Positions 47,101 through 54,235 of a stretch of 58,825 nucleotides of DNA are shown here, in pieces. The stretch is taken from assembly GCA_009783295.1 (NCBI GenBank), contig WRHK01000023.1, positions 1-58,825 of the forward strand. Direction: 5' to 3'. The stretch comes from Promicromonosporaceae bacterium. GTDB lineage: Bacteria; Actinomycetota; Actinomycetes; Actinomycetales; Cellulomonadaceae. The notes under the pieces are model-generated. The model saw nothing but the letters and a program-made list of their open reading frames with translations, searched no databases and was not told the DNA's origin. Position 1 is the stretch's first letter. The number at the start of each line of letters is the position of its first letter. The translations under genes and the position numbers were made by a program.

Positions 47101-48124
47101 CCGGCACGTCGAGGCGTCCACCGTGGTGGGCATCCCGTCGATGATGGAGGCGTCCGACGGCGCGTTCCTCGCCGACGACACGATGGTCGCCCCCTACGAG
47201 CTGGGCGGCGGGTGGGTGCGCGTGGCCCGCGCCAAGGTGGGTCGGCGGGCGTTCCTCGGCAACTCCGGCATCACCGCGCCCGGCCGGTCGGTGCCCAAGA
47301 ACGGGCTGGTCGCCGTGCTCTCCGCGGCGCCGCACAAGGCCAAGAAGGGCTCGTCGTGGATCGGCAGCCCGCCCGTGCTGCTGCCCCGCGCCGCCGCCGA
47401 GGCCGACGACGAGGGCCTCACCTACGCGCCCGACACGCGGCTCCTGTGGGCGCGCGGCGCCATCGAGGTGCTGCGGCTGCTCGCCGTCGTCGTGGCGGCC
47501 GCCCTGGGCGCGGGCGTCGTCGTCAGCCTGCTGGCGGTGGCGCACGCGGGCGGCTGGGTGCTCGGGGCGCTCGCCGCGGGCGGCGCGCTGATCGTGGGAG
47601 GCGTGCTGGGCGCGGCGATCACGACGGGCGTGAAGTGGCTGCTCGTAGGCCGGTTCGTGGCCACCAACCACCCGCTGTGGAGCGGGTTCGTGTGGCGCAA
47701 CGAGCTGGCCGACACCTTCACCGAGGTGGTGGCCGCGCCGTGGTTCGCCAACCACGTGCTGGGCACCCCGCTGCTCACCGCCTGGCTGCGCACCATGGGC
47801 GCCCGCGTCGGCCGCGGCGTGTGGTGCGAGACGTACTGGCTGCCCGAGGGCGACCTGGTCACCCTGGGCGACGGCGCCGCCGTCGGACGCGGCACCGTGC
47901 TGCAGACGCACCTGTTCCACGACCGCGTGATGAGCCTCGACGGCGTCACCGTCGAGGCCGGCGGCACCGTGGGCCCGCACTCCGTGGTGCTGCCCGCCGC
48001 CCGCCTGCGCGACGGCGCCGTGGCCGGGCCGGCGTCGCTGGTCATGCGCGGCGAGGTGCTGCCGAGCGGCTCGCGCTGGCAAGGCAACCCGGTGGGGCCC
48101 TGGGCCGGACCCGCGGGTCGGTAG
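44195..48124 (+). CDS. Pls/PosA-family single-module NRPS-like synthetase
   Basis: This is a 1309-residue membrane enzyme. The adenylation domain is about residues 15-490, with core motifs FTSGSTGVPKG (155-165), NTYGPTEAT (292-300), YRSGDLV (375-381) and Lys483 in TSGKVDRDALP. The carrier domain is about 505-570 with phosphopantetheine Ser541 in DLGGGSLT. Then comes the Pls/PosA C-terminal region: several membrane segments alternating with hexapeptide (left-handed beta-helix) domains. There is no condensation or thioesterase domain. The family includes epsilon-poly-lysine synthetase, so a homo-poly(amino acid) or amide product is likely. Pocket residues Asp205, Ala206 and Glu209 (FDASCEEMW) carry an acid where neutral residues are usual, hinting at a cationic substrate. 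GTG 44195 is the start. Confidence 0.9.
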   Translation: MTPPSPLLAGDRATAPRTLVDVLDATAAAHPEAPAIDDGARVWTYAQVRAEVLRRAQALAAAGVRRGDRVGVRATSGRADLYLAILGVLHAGAAYVPVDADDPEERAELVFGEAGVVAVVGDDGAVVASTGSTPGGAGSSIAEAPTLDDDAWVIFTSGSTGVPKGVAVSHRSAAAFVDAEARLFLQGAPLGPGDRVLAGLSVAFDASCEEMWLAWRHGACLVPADRALVRTGLDLGPWVAAQGITAISTVPTLAGLLPAADLATVRLLIFGGESVPPELATRLASPGREVWNTYGPTEATVVACAAILDGVGPVRIGLPLDGWDLVVVDDAGRPVAEGETGELVIGGVGLGRYLDPAKDAEKYAPLPSLGWERAYRSGDLVVNERAGLLFVGRADDQVKVGGRRIELGEVDAALLASPQVEAAAAAVRGTTAGTPVLVGYVVPSDPAAFDAVALTATLREELPAALVPLLGVVEHIPTRTSGKVDRDALPWPLPGVSTGPSGDDAHFDDPAQAWVAGLWAGVLGATPTSADDDFFDLGGGSLTAAQVVSAVRERYPLATVADLYAHRSVGELAAYLRATYGEAHAAEPGADPGTPTPRGTQAFQVVALVLLRVVAGLRWATWAAIVVALLRLPGDHWLGAGAERVLGSLPDVSWPWLVLAWLLLVSAPGRLALAAGAARLLLRDVHPGDHPRGGSVHRRLWLAENLVEALGGLTIAAAPLVGLYARALGATIGRDADLHTLPPVTGMLTVGDRAAIEPEVDLAGHWLEGDVLHVGRIVVGADATVGARSVLLPGAHVGRDTDVAAGSAVVGSTGTHEYWQGSPATRRRSEVKHPWPDERPRRAVGWAATYQASGVLLGLHAVVALGVGVLVLLAGTDGATTASAALWTGVAWLPLATLAAFAAYALVTVVLVRLLAIGLESGWHPVRSRQGWQAWCTERVMDAARTALFPIYSSVFTPGWLRLLGAKVGRHVEASTVVGIPSMMEASDGAFLADDTMVAPYELGGGWVRVARAKVGRRAFLGNSGITAPGRSVPKNGLVAVLSAAPHKAKKGSSWIGSPPVLLPRAAAEADDEGLTYAPDTRLLWARGAIEVLRLLAVVVAAALGAGVVVSLLAVAHAGGWVLGALAAGGALIVGGVLGAAITTGVKWLLVGRFVATNHPLWSGFVWRNELADTFTEVVAAPWFANHVLGTPLLTAWLRTMGARVGRGVWCETYWLPEGDLVTLGDGAAVGRGTVLQTHLFHDRVMSLDGVTVEAGGTVGPHSVVLPAARLRDGAVAGPASLVMRGEVLPSGSRWQGNPVGPWAGPAGR
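44575..44626 (+). repeat. Palindromic repeat fragment inside the NRPS adenylation domain
   Basis: A sequence starting GGCCTCGACAGGCTCGA and ending CTGAGGCC has complementary ends and the TCGACAGGCTC core seen at 37516 and 50088. It encodes residues about 127-144 (VASTGSTPGGAGSS), a linker between the A2 and A3 motifs that is longer and lower in complexity than its surroundings. It keeps the frame. Confidence 0.5.
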
Positions 48125-48135
48125 AGTCACCGCTC

Positions 48136-49473
48136 ATGCCGCACCGCAGCGCCACCGACCCGGACCGTTACCTGCCGAACCACGGCTCGAACGCGTACGT
48201 GGTCGACCGGTACGGGCTGGACCTGCGCTACCGCGTCGAGCCGAACCGCCTCGAGGGCACCGCCACGCTGACCGTCCGCGCAATGGAGAGGCTTGAAGAA
48301 CTGCGGCTCGACCTCGTCGGCCTGCGCGTGAGCCGCGTCGAGGTGGGCGGGCGCCCCGCCAAGCACGCCGCCAAGCCGCGGTCACTGCGGGTCCGGCTGC
48401 CACGGCCCGTCCCCGCGGGCGGCACCGCCACCGTGGTGGTCACGTACTCCGGCAACCCCCGCCCCGCCAAGGGCCCGTGGGGCGAGACCGGCTGGGAAGA
48501 GCTGCGCGAGGGCGTGCTCGTCGCCGGCCAGCCCGACGGCGCCCCCACCTGGTTCCCGTGCAACGACCACCCCGGCTACAAGGCCGTCATCGACCTCACC
48601 TTCACCACCGACGCGCCGTACACGGTGATCGCCAACGCCCCGGTGCGCAAGGTCACCCGGCGCGCCGGCACCCGCACGTGGGAGTTCCACCGCACCGAGC
48701 CCACGAGCGTCTACCTCGCCACCGTCCAGCTCGGGCGGTACGACGTCGTGCCGCTGGGCACGCGCGAGGACGTCCTGGTGCAGGTGGCGCGGCCCGCCGA
48801 CCGGGCCGCCGCCGTCGCGCACGACCTCTCCCGGCACGACGAGCTCTTCACCACCTTCGAGGAGCTGTTCGGGCCGTACCCCTTCGCGGCGTACACCCTG
48901 GTGGTCACGGCCGACGAGCTCGAGATCCCCCTCGAGGCCCACGGGGCGTCCGTGTTCGGCGCCAACCACCTCGACGGGACGATGCCCGCCGACCGGCTCG
49001 TGGCCCACGAGCTCGCCCACCAGTGGTTCGGCAACTCCGTCACCGCGTCCCACTGGCGCGACATCTGGCTGCACGAGGGCTTCGCCTGCTACGCCGAGTG
49101 GCTCTGGTCGGAGCGCTCCGGCGGGCTGCCCGCGACGGCGCTCGCGGCCGAGCACCACGTGGGGCTGGCCCGCCTGCCCCAGGACCTGCTGCTCAGCGAC
49201 CCGGGGCCGGAGCGGATGTTCGACGACCGCACCTACAAGCGCGGCGCCCTCACCCTCCACGCCCTGCGCACGCGGGTGGGCGACGAGCAGTTCTTCGCGC
49301 TGCTGCGCGAGTGGACGCACCGGTTCCGCCACCGGACCGCCACGACGGCCGACTTCCGCGCCCTGGTGGCGGAGCTGTGCGGCCCGAAGGCGGAGAAGTC
49401 GCTGACGCCGTGGCTGGACGCGAAGCCCCTCCCGAAGCTCCCGCCCCACCCGCTCCCGCCGCCGACGCTGTAG
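48136..49473 (+). CDS. M1 family zinc aminopeptidase
   Basis: This is a 445-residue short M1 metallopeptidase (N-terminal beta domain plus thermolysin-like domain, without the long C-terminal helical domain of PepN). The zinc site is His291-Glu292-His295 (HELAHQW) with Glu314 (WLHEGFACY). The GAMEN exopeptidase loop is replaced by LEIPLEAHG, as in other actinobacterial short M1 enzymes. TAGAGT lies 8 bases before ATG 48136. It follows the NRPS gene by 11 bases but appears to have its own -10 box. A role in processing the NRPS product is possible but not shown. Confidence 0.92.
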   Translation: MPHRSATDPDRYLPNHGSNAYVVDRYGLDLRYRVEPNRLEGTATLTVRAMERLEELRLDLVGLRVSRVEVGGRPAKHAAKPRSLRVRLPRPVPAGGTATVVVTYSGNPRPAKGPWGETGWEELREGVLVAGQPDGAPTWFPCNDHPGYKAVIDLTFTTDAPYTVIANAPVRKVTRRAGTRTWEFHRTEPTSVYLATVQLGRYDVVPLGTREDVLVQVARPADRAAAVAHDLSRHDELFTTFEELFGPYPFAAYTLVVTADELEIPLEAHGASVFGANHLDGTMPADRLVAHELAHQWFGNSVTASHWRDIWLHEGFACYAEWLWSERSGGLPATALAAEHHVGLARLPQDLLLSDPGPERMFDDRTYKRGALTLHALRTRVGDEQFFALLREWTHRFRHRTATTADFRALVAELCGPKAEKSLTPWLDAKPLPKLPPHPLPPPTL

Positions 49474-49483
49474 CGCCGCGCCT

Positions 49484-49618
49484 CGCGAGATAGAGCGCTG
49501 GCCCGCGAGATAGAGCGCCGGGTCGCGAGATAGAGCGGGTTGGCGCTCTATCTCGCGGGCGTCCGCGCTATCTCGCACAAACCCTCGCTATCTCGCGGTC
49601 CCGTGCTCTATCTCGCGA
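49484..49618. repeat. Cluster of seven CGCGAGATAGAGCG repeats, three direct then four inverted
   Basis: Forward copies are at 49484-49498, 49504-49518 and 49524-49537; reverse copies are at 49543-49557, 49566-49576, 49585-49597 and 49604-49618 (the fifth and sixth lack two bases). It fills the gap between two convergent genes and can form nested hairpins, so it may terminate both. The last copy encodes the final Ala-Arg-stop of the phosphopantetheinyl transferase. Confidence 0.85.
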
Positions 49619-50231
49619 GGATCACCGCGCACGTGTGCGCCGTCGGCAGGTAGCGCCCCGACGTGCGCGACTCCTGCCACAGGGAAACCACCGGCGCACG
49701 CCCCGGGCCCTCCCAGGCCAGCAGGCGCGCCTCGCCCCGCCGCACCGGCAGGGTCAGCGTCACCCCCGACGGCGGCACGTGCAGCCCGTGGCCCGTCGCC
49801 TTGAGCAGGGCCTCCTTGCGCGCCCACGTGCGGGTCAGGGACTCGGCGTCGAGGGGGTGGCCCGCCGCGATCTCCGCCCGCGAGAGCAGCACGTCCGCGA
49901 CCGGGTGCGCGCCCACGGCGTCGACGTGCTCCACGTCCACCCCCACCGGGCCGCGCGCGGCCGCCACGTACGAGTAGCTGCGCGTATGCGCCAGGCTCAC
50001 GTGGACGCCGGCCGCGAGCGCCGCCGCCACCTCGGGCTTGCCGTGGGCAGTGGACCCGCACACGACGCAGCGCCGCACCACGTCGACAGGTTCAGCAGCC
50101 TCGACCCCGGCGTCGTGCAGCACCGTGGCGAGCATCGACGAGCGCATCTCGTCGCGGTGCCCGAACGCCCACGCGGCCTCTGCGGAGCCGTCGTCGGGGA
50201 TCTCGGTCAGGACGGCGAACAGCTCAGACAG
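49608..50231 (-). CDS. 4'-phosphopantetheinyl transferase (Sfp superfamily)
   Basis: This enzyme moves phosphopantetheine from CoA to the serine of carrier domains. The metal/CoA motif is VGVDVEHVD and the second is TWARKEALLKATGHG. An HGKPEVAA stretch precedes VSLAHTRSYSYVAAA. ATG 50147 gives 179 residues, but coding-type sequence continues upstream (25 of 27 third positions are G or C) to CTG 50231, the only near-cognate start before the in-frame stop, giving 207 residues. That CTG overlaps the end of the GT2 gene, so translation is probably coupled. The nearby Pls/PosA carrier domain is an obvious substrate. Confidence 0.85.
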   Translation of the reverse strand: MSELFAVLTEIPDDGSAEAAWAFGHRDEMRSSMLATVLHDAGVEAAEPVDVVRRCVVCGSTAHGKPEVAAALAAGVHVSLAHTRSYSYVAAARGPVGVDVEHVDAVGAHPVADVLLSRAEIAAGHPLDAESLTRTWARKEALLKATGHGLHVPPSGVTLTLPVRRGEARLLAWEGPGRAPVVSLWQESRTSGRYLPTAHTCAVILAR

Positions 50232-51558
50232 GTTCTTCCACCTTGTCCTTCGTCGTCATCTTGGTGCGCGTGGGGCTCACCCAGGTGCCCTTGCCGCTGA
50301 AGCCGAGCACGCCCCGGATCGCCGGGATCAGGGTGGTGGCGACGGTGATGGCGTTCATCTGCCAGTACCAGACCATGTAGGCGGGCGCGAAGATCAGGTA
50401 CTTCAGCTTGGCGCCGTGGTTGTCGAGCGTGAGCGCGGCGAGCAGCTGCCACCAGCCCACCACGGAGATCACGGCGGAGAACACGAGCACCATGTCGATG
50501 GTGTGGATGAGCTGGGAGTTGTCGCCGGTGGCGATGTAGAACATGAGCCGCACGGCGAGCCACACGGAGAACAGCAGGTAGTACAGGCTCCAGATGATCG
50601 ACCCGGTCTGGTCGAGCAGCATGACCACCTTGGGCAGGTTGAGCAGGGGGTGCCGGGCGACGCGCGTGAAGTTGGTGAGCCACGACTCGGTGCCGCCCTT
50701 GGCCCACCGTTTGCGCTGGTTGTACAGCATGGTGAGCGTGTTGGGCACGTTCATGTAGAACATGATGTCGGGCGCGAAGTCGGCCTTCCATCCGGCGTAC
50801 TGCTGGTCCCAGCAGATCGAGATGTCCTCGGTGGCGCGGTCCTGCCGGAACAGCCCGACGTCGAGCAGCGCGTCCTTGCGGTACATGGTGTTGGCGCCGG
50901 AGTAGGCGTACATGTTGCCGAGCACGCCGATCTGCGACCGCTTGATGATGCCGACGATGCTGGAGAACTCGACTGTCTGCGACTTCTCGACCAGCAGGGT
51001 GCGGTTCTGCACGTCCATGTTGGCGGTGACGGCGGCGGTGTTCTGCCCGGCGGGGCTGAGGAAGTAGTTCATGTACTTCCAGAGGGCGTCGCGCTCGGGC
51101 ACGGTGTCGGCGTCGTTGGACAGGATGTACTCGCCGCGCGCGAACGAGACGCCGATGTTGAACGCGTGCGCCTTTCCCTGGTTGTGCTCGATGCGCAGCA
51201 CGCGCAGCCGGCTGTACTTGAGCGACAGGCGGTCGAGGATCTCGGGGGTGGTGTCCTTGGAGCCGTCGTCGCAGACCAGCACCTCGTAGCGGTGGTAGTC
51301 GATGTCGTTCATGAGGTAGTCGATGGTCTCCTCGATCATCACCTCCTCGTTGTGCGCGGGGATCATGATCGTGATGAAGGGCTCGTCCTCGGGCGCCATG
51401 CGCACGAAGTCCTTCTTGGCGAACTTGCCCACGTAGAAGAACCGGTAGCAGAGCCCGCCGATGGTCCAGGCGACGGCACCCATGATGGGGAACAGCGAGA
51501 GCGCGACGGCCACCGGGTGCACGAAGAACCCGTATCCCCAGTCCAGGAACGCGTTCAC
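50224..51558 (-). CDS. Processive family 2 glycosyltransferase (polysaccharide synthase)
   Basis: This is a 444-residue membrane enzyme with one N-terminal and about three C-terminal membrane segments around a GT-A domain. Catalytic motifs are complete: VCDDGS (Asp97, Asp98), NDAD (Asp149, Asp151), TED (243-245) and QRKRW (281-285), the last marking processive synthases such as PgaC, HasA and cellulose synthase. It should polymerise a sugar nucleotide and extrude the chain. The polymer could be beta-1,6-GlcNAc-like, but the sugar cannot be read. GTG 51558 overlaps the previous stop by 4 bases (GTGA). Confidence 0.92.
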   Translation of the reverse strand: MNAFLDWGYGFFVHPVAVALSLFPIMGAVAWTIGGLCYRFFYVGKFAKKDFVRMAPEDEPFITIMIPAHNEEVMIEETIDYLMNDIDYHRYEVLVCDDGSKDTTPEILDRLSLKYSRLRVLRIEHNQGKAHAFNIGVSFARGEYILSNDADTVPERDALWKYMNYFLSPAGQNTAAVTANMDVQNRTLLVEKSQTVEFSSIVGIIKRSQIGVLGNMYAYSGANTMYRKDALLDVGLFRQDRATEDISICWDQQYAGWKADFAPDIMFYMNVPNTLTMLYNQRKRWAKGGTESWLTNFTRVARHPLLNLPKVVMLLDQTGSIIWSLYYLLFSVWLAVRLMFYIATGDNSQLIHTIDMVLVFSAVISVVGWWQLLAALTLDNHGAKLKYLIFAPAYMVWYWQMNAITVATTLIPAIRGVLGFSGKGTWVSPTRTKMTTKDKVEEPV

Positions 51559-52091
51559 TCCGACTCCCCCTTCTTCTGCGTGAAGAGCAGCTCGTGCACG
51601 TACCGCGTGGGCAGGTTCTGGTCGGGGGCGACGACGTAGTAGCGGGCGGTGTGCCGGAACTCCTCCGTGCCGAACCGTTCGCGGTACATCTGCTCGAGGA
51701 CCGCCTTGCGCCGGGCCTGCCCCTCGACGTCGTAGGTGAGCCTCTCGGGGTAGACCTTCCGTTCCCGGTGGTTGTTGCGCAGCACCAGGTAGACGGTGAA
51801 CAGCACGACGACGATCACGATGATGCCGACGGCGCGCACCAGGAAGTGCACCAGCTCGTACCCGTCGTGGTACGTCCAGCGGTAGACGCCCTCCCAGATC
51901 CGGTGCGGGGCGACCGAGTTGACGAGGATGACGATCGGGTAGAGCAGCACCACCCAGAACACGAGGATCATCACGATCTCGCGCACCTTGAGCCACGGGT
52001 GTCCGCGCTCGAAGAAGGCGTCCTCGACGAAGTCCTTGGCGCGCTCGTGCCCGGGCTCGCGCGGCGGCTGGGGGGTGGGCTGGTCGGTCAT
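51555..52091 (-). CDS. Membrane protein, probable accessory factor of the glycosyltransferase
   Basis: This is a 178-residue protein: cytoplasmic Pro-rich start, two membrane segments (about residues 38-60 and 85-110) and a basic C-terminal region of about 65 residues (LRNNHRERKVYPERLTYDVE). The layout recalls PgaD, the small partner of PgaC, but no clear sequence match is visible. ATG 52091 overlaps the upstream stop by 4 bases and its own stop overlaps the GT2 start. The tight coupling suggests a fixed stoichiometry with the synthase. Confidence 0.7.
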   Translation of the reverse strand: MTDQPTPQPPREPGHERAKDFVEDAFFERGHPWLKVREIVMILVFWVVLLYPIVILVNSVAPHRIWEGVYRWTYHDGYELVHFLVRAVGIIVIVVVLFTVYLVLRNNHRERKVYPERLTYDVEGQARRKAVLEQMYRERFGTEEFRHTARYYVVAPDQNLPTRYVHELLFTQKKGESE

Positions 52092-52753
52092 GGCCGGCTC
52101 CCCTGCCCGGCGGTGTCGGCGGCGATGGCCTCGCGCTCCCGGGCGATCATCGTCTGGGCGGGCACCAGGTTCCGGTAGTAGTCGGAGTTCCGCAGCTCGC
52201 TGTCGAGCATGTAGACGGCCGCCTCGAGGAACGTCGCCTGCCCGGCGTCGAAGAACCGCAGCAGCACGCCGAGCATGCGGGACGACAGGAACTGCTCCGG
52301 GATGCGGCCGTCGGAGAGCACGGGCTCGGCGAGGATCGCCTGGGCCGTGGCGTCGACCTCGCCGCGGGCGCGCTCGAAGCGCCGCCGCAGCCGCGGCATG
52401 AGCCTGTCGCGCACCCGCGGGAACGACTGCGAGCTGCCCAGGATCAGCCCGGCCACGAACACGACCAGGAACAGGAACACCGACGCGGCGATCGCGCCCG
52501 CCGTCTCGGACGGCACCTGGTGCAGGTGCGCGAAGCCCGTCCGTGCGGCCAGGAAGTACACCCACAGGAGCGCCGGGAGGATCAGCGACACGACGCTGAC
52601 GCCCTCGATCCACCGCCGGTGCGCCACCCGGTCGTACTCGCGGGCCACCTCGTTGCGGTGGAAGGCGTTCACCTCCAGCCGTCGCAGCGCGTCCATCGCG
52701 GCGACGCAGTAGGCGCGGTCCACGTTCTCGGGGGCGTCCCCGCTCACCGGCAC
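52088..52753 (-). CDS. Membrane protein of unknown function in polysaccharide operon
   Basis: This is a 221-residue protein with a charged helical start (AAMDALRRLEVNAFHRNEVAREYD), two membrane segments (about 55-72 and 88-107) and a helical C-terminal half containing FLSSRMLGVLLRFFDAGQATFLEAAVYMLD. The start ATG 52753 lies right after the NADH-oxidase-like gene. It is not recognised. Its position between a flavoprotein and a synthase accessory gene suggests it belongs to the same export or sensing complex. Confidence 0.7.
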   Translation of the reverse strand: MPVSGDAPENVDRAYCVAAMDALRRLEVNAFHRNEVAREYDRVAHRRWIEGVSVVSLILPALLWVYFLAARTGFAHLHQVPSETAGAIAASVFLFLVVFVAGLILGSSQSFPRVRDRLMPRLRRRFERARGEVDATAQAILAEPVLSDGRIPEQFLSSRMLGVLLRFFDAGQATFLEAAVYMLDSELRNSDYYRNLVPAQTMIAREREAIAADTAGQGSRP

Positions 52754-52754
52754 C

Positions 52755-54113
52755 TCATCCCCTCAAGGGGTCCTGCGCGTGCACGACGGCGGCGAGGCTC
52801 CGCAGGAAGCCGCCCGGGTTGCGGTACCCGTGCTTGAAGTAGAAGTCGGCGAACTCGAGGTCCTCGACGGTGCTGCCCCGCTCGATCGCGAGCGACACGA
52901 TGTCGGCGTAGGAGCTGATCTCGTCGGCGGTGCCGCGCACCTGGATCCCGAGGATCTTGTGGGTCTCCCGCTCGTAGGTGAGCCACACCTTGTAGTACTT
53001 GTCCGAGCTCAGGTAGTCGTTGCGGTAGTACGCCACGGCGGAGTCGTACCCCTCCATGAGCGCCCGCCGGTGGGAGATGCCCGAGATGCACAGGGTGCGG
53101 GAGCCGAAGTTGAGGTTGTAGGTGGCCTGCGACGGGTTGATCTTGCGCCGCGGACCCACCAGGTTCACGGCGGCGACCTCGCCCTGCCGCAGGGCGTCGC
53201 TCGCGTGCGGGATGTACACGGGGTCGGCGACGTGCGACACCTTCGTGGTGGCGCAGTCGCCGACGGCGAACACGTCGGGCACCGAGGTGCGCATGTACTC
53301 GTCGACCACGATGGCGCCCCGGTCGCCCAGCTCGGCCTGGGAGCCGATGAGCAGCGTGTTCGGGCGGAACCCGGTGGCGTAGATGATGCCGTCGGCGGTG
53401 TACGCGTGGCCCGACTGCGTGGTCACCGTGGCGACGGTGCGGCCGTCGTCGGCCGGCTTCTCGACGATGTCCGTGATGAGGCACGACGTGTGCACGTCGA
53501 TGCGGAACTCCTCCACGAGGGAGGCCTGCACCTCGGCGGCGACGTCGTCGTCCAGGTAGCGGTTGAGCAGCGAGCTGGACGCCTGGAGCAGCGTGGTGCT
53601 CAGGCCCTTCTGGGCCGTGACCAGCGCCGTCTCGACGCCGATCGCGCCGCCGCCGATCACGATGACCGACCGCGCGGTGTCCAGGAGCTCCTTGATGCGC
53701 ACGGCGTCGTGGTAGTTCTTCACCACCAGCAGCTTGTCGCGGTACTGCCCCGCCGCGAGCGGGATGGACGGGTACGAGCCCGTCGCCATCACCAGCTTGT
53801 CGTAGCGGTCGGTGCGCAGGGTGTCCGACCCGTTCTCCACGTACCTCAGCTCCCGGGCCGCCGTGTCCACGGAGCGCACCACGGTCTCGGTGCGCACCGA
53901 GATGCCGCGCGACTTGAGGTCGTGGACGGTGGTGTAGCTGCTCAGCCGCAGGAAGTCGGGCGCGCCCTTGAGGTACAGCGGGATCGACTGGGCGACGAAC
54001 CCGATGGTGTCCTGCTTCTCGTACATGACCACCTGGGCGTCCGGGAACTCGTCCCGGGTGCGGAGCGCGCACGCGATGCCGGCGTGCGACCCACCGATGA
54101 TGACTACGCGCAA
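52755..54113 (-). CDS. NADH oxidase/CoA-disulfide reductase-like flavoprotein without the redox Cys
   Basis: This is a 452-residue pyridine nucleotide-disulfide oxidoreductase. FAD motif RVVIIGGSHAGIACAL is at the N-terminus, the NAD motif is VIVIGGGAIGVETALV, then VFAVGDCATT and a C-terminal dimerisation domain. In NADH oxidases and CoA-disulfide reductases residue 42/43 is a redox cysteine (SFLSCG-like). Here the same place reads GFVAQSIPLY, with Gln42, so the cysteine-sulfenate chemistry is absent. It is first of a four-gene overlapping operon ending in the polysaccharide synthase, so it may be a sensor or have altered activity. Confidence 0.85.
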   Translation of the reverse strand: MRVVIIGGSHAGIACALRTRDEFPDAQVVMYEKQDTIGFVAQSIPLYLKGAPDFLRLSSYTTVHDLKSRGISVRTETVVRSVDTAARELRYVENGSDTLRTDRYDKLVMATGSYPSIPLAAGQYRDKLLVVKNYHDAVRIKELLDTARSVIVIGGGAIGVETALVTAQKGLSTTLLQASSSLLNRYLDDDVAAEVQASLVEEFRIDVHTSCLITDIVEKPADDGRTVATVTTQSGHAYTADGIIYATGFRPNTLLIGSQAELGDRGAIVVDEYMRTSVPDVFAVGDCATTKVSHVADPVYIPHASDALRQGEVAAVNLVGPRRKINPSQATYNLNFGSRTLCISGISHRRALMEGYDSAVAYYRNDYLSSDKYYKVWLTYERETHKILGIQVRGTADEISSYADIVSLAIERGSTVEDLEFADFYFKHGYRNPGGFLRSLAAVVHAQDPLRG

Positions 54114-54235
54114 CGGGACTCCCTCGACCGGCGGCGGAACTGCTTCGAGTCTTGCACGGGCCCCCCGGCCCCCGCCTGGGCAGACGGGCGCTGGCGCGGC
54201 GCGAGTGCCTGCCCCCGGCCCGTAGGCTTCCGGGC

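Noticed and set aside
44138-49473. Long alternative frames on both strands across the NRPS and M1 genes
   Set aside because: The in-frame NRPS and M1 motifs are unambiguous; the others are Arg/Ala/Gly-rich shadows.
49484-49618. CRISPR array
   Set aside because: Repeats are only 14-15 bases, spacers are 5-9 bases, orientation flips half way and no cas gene is near.
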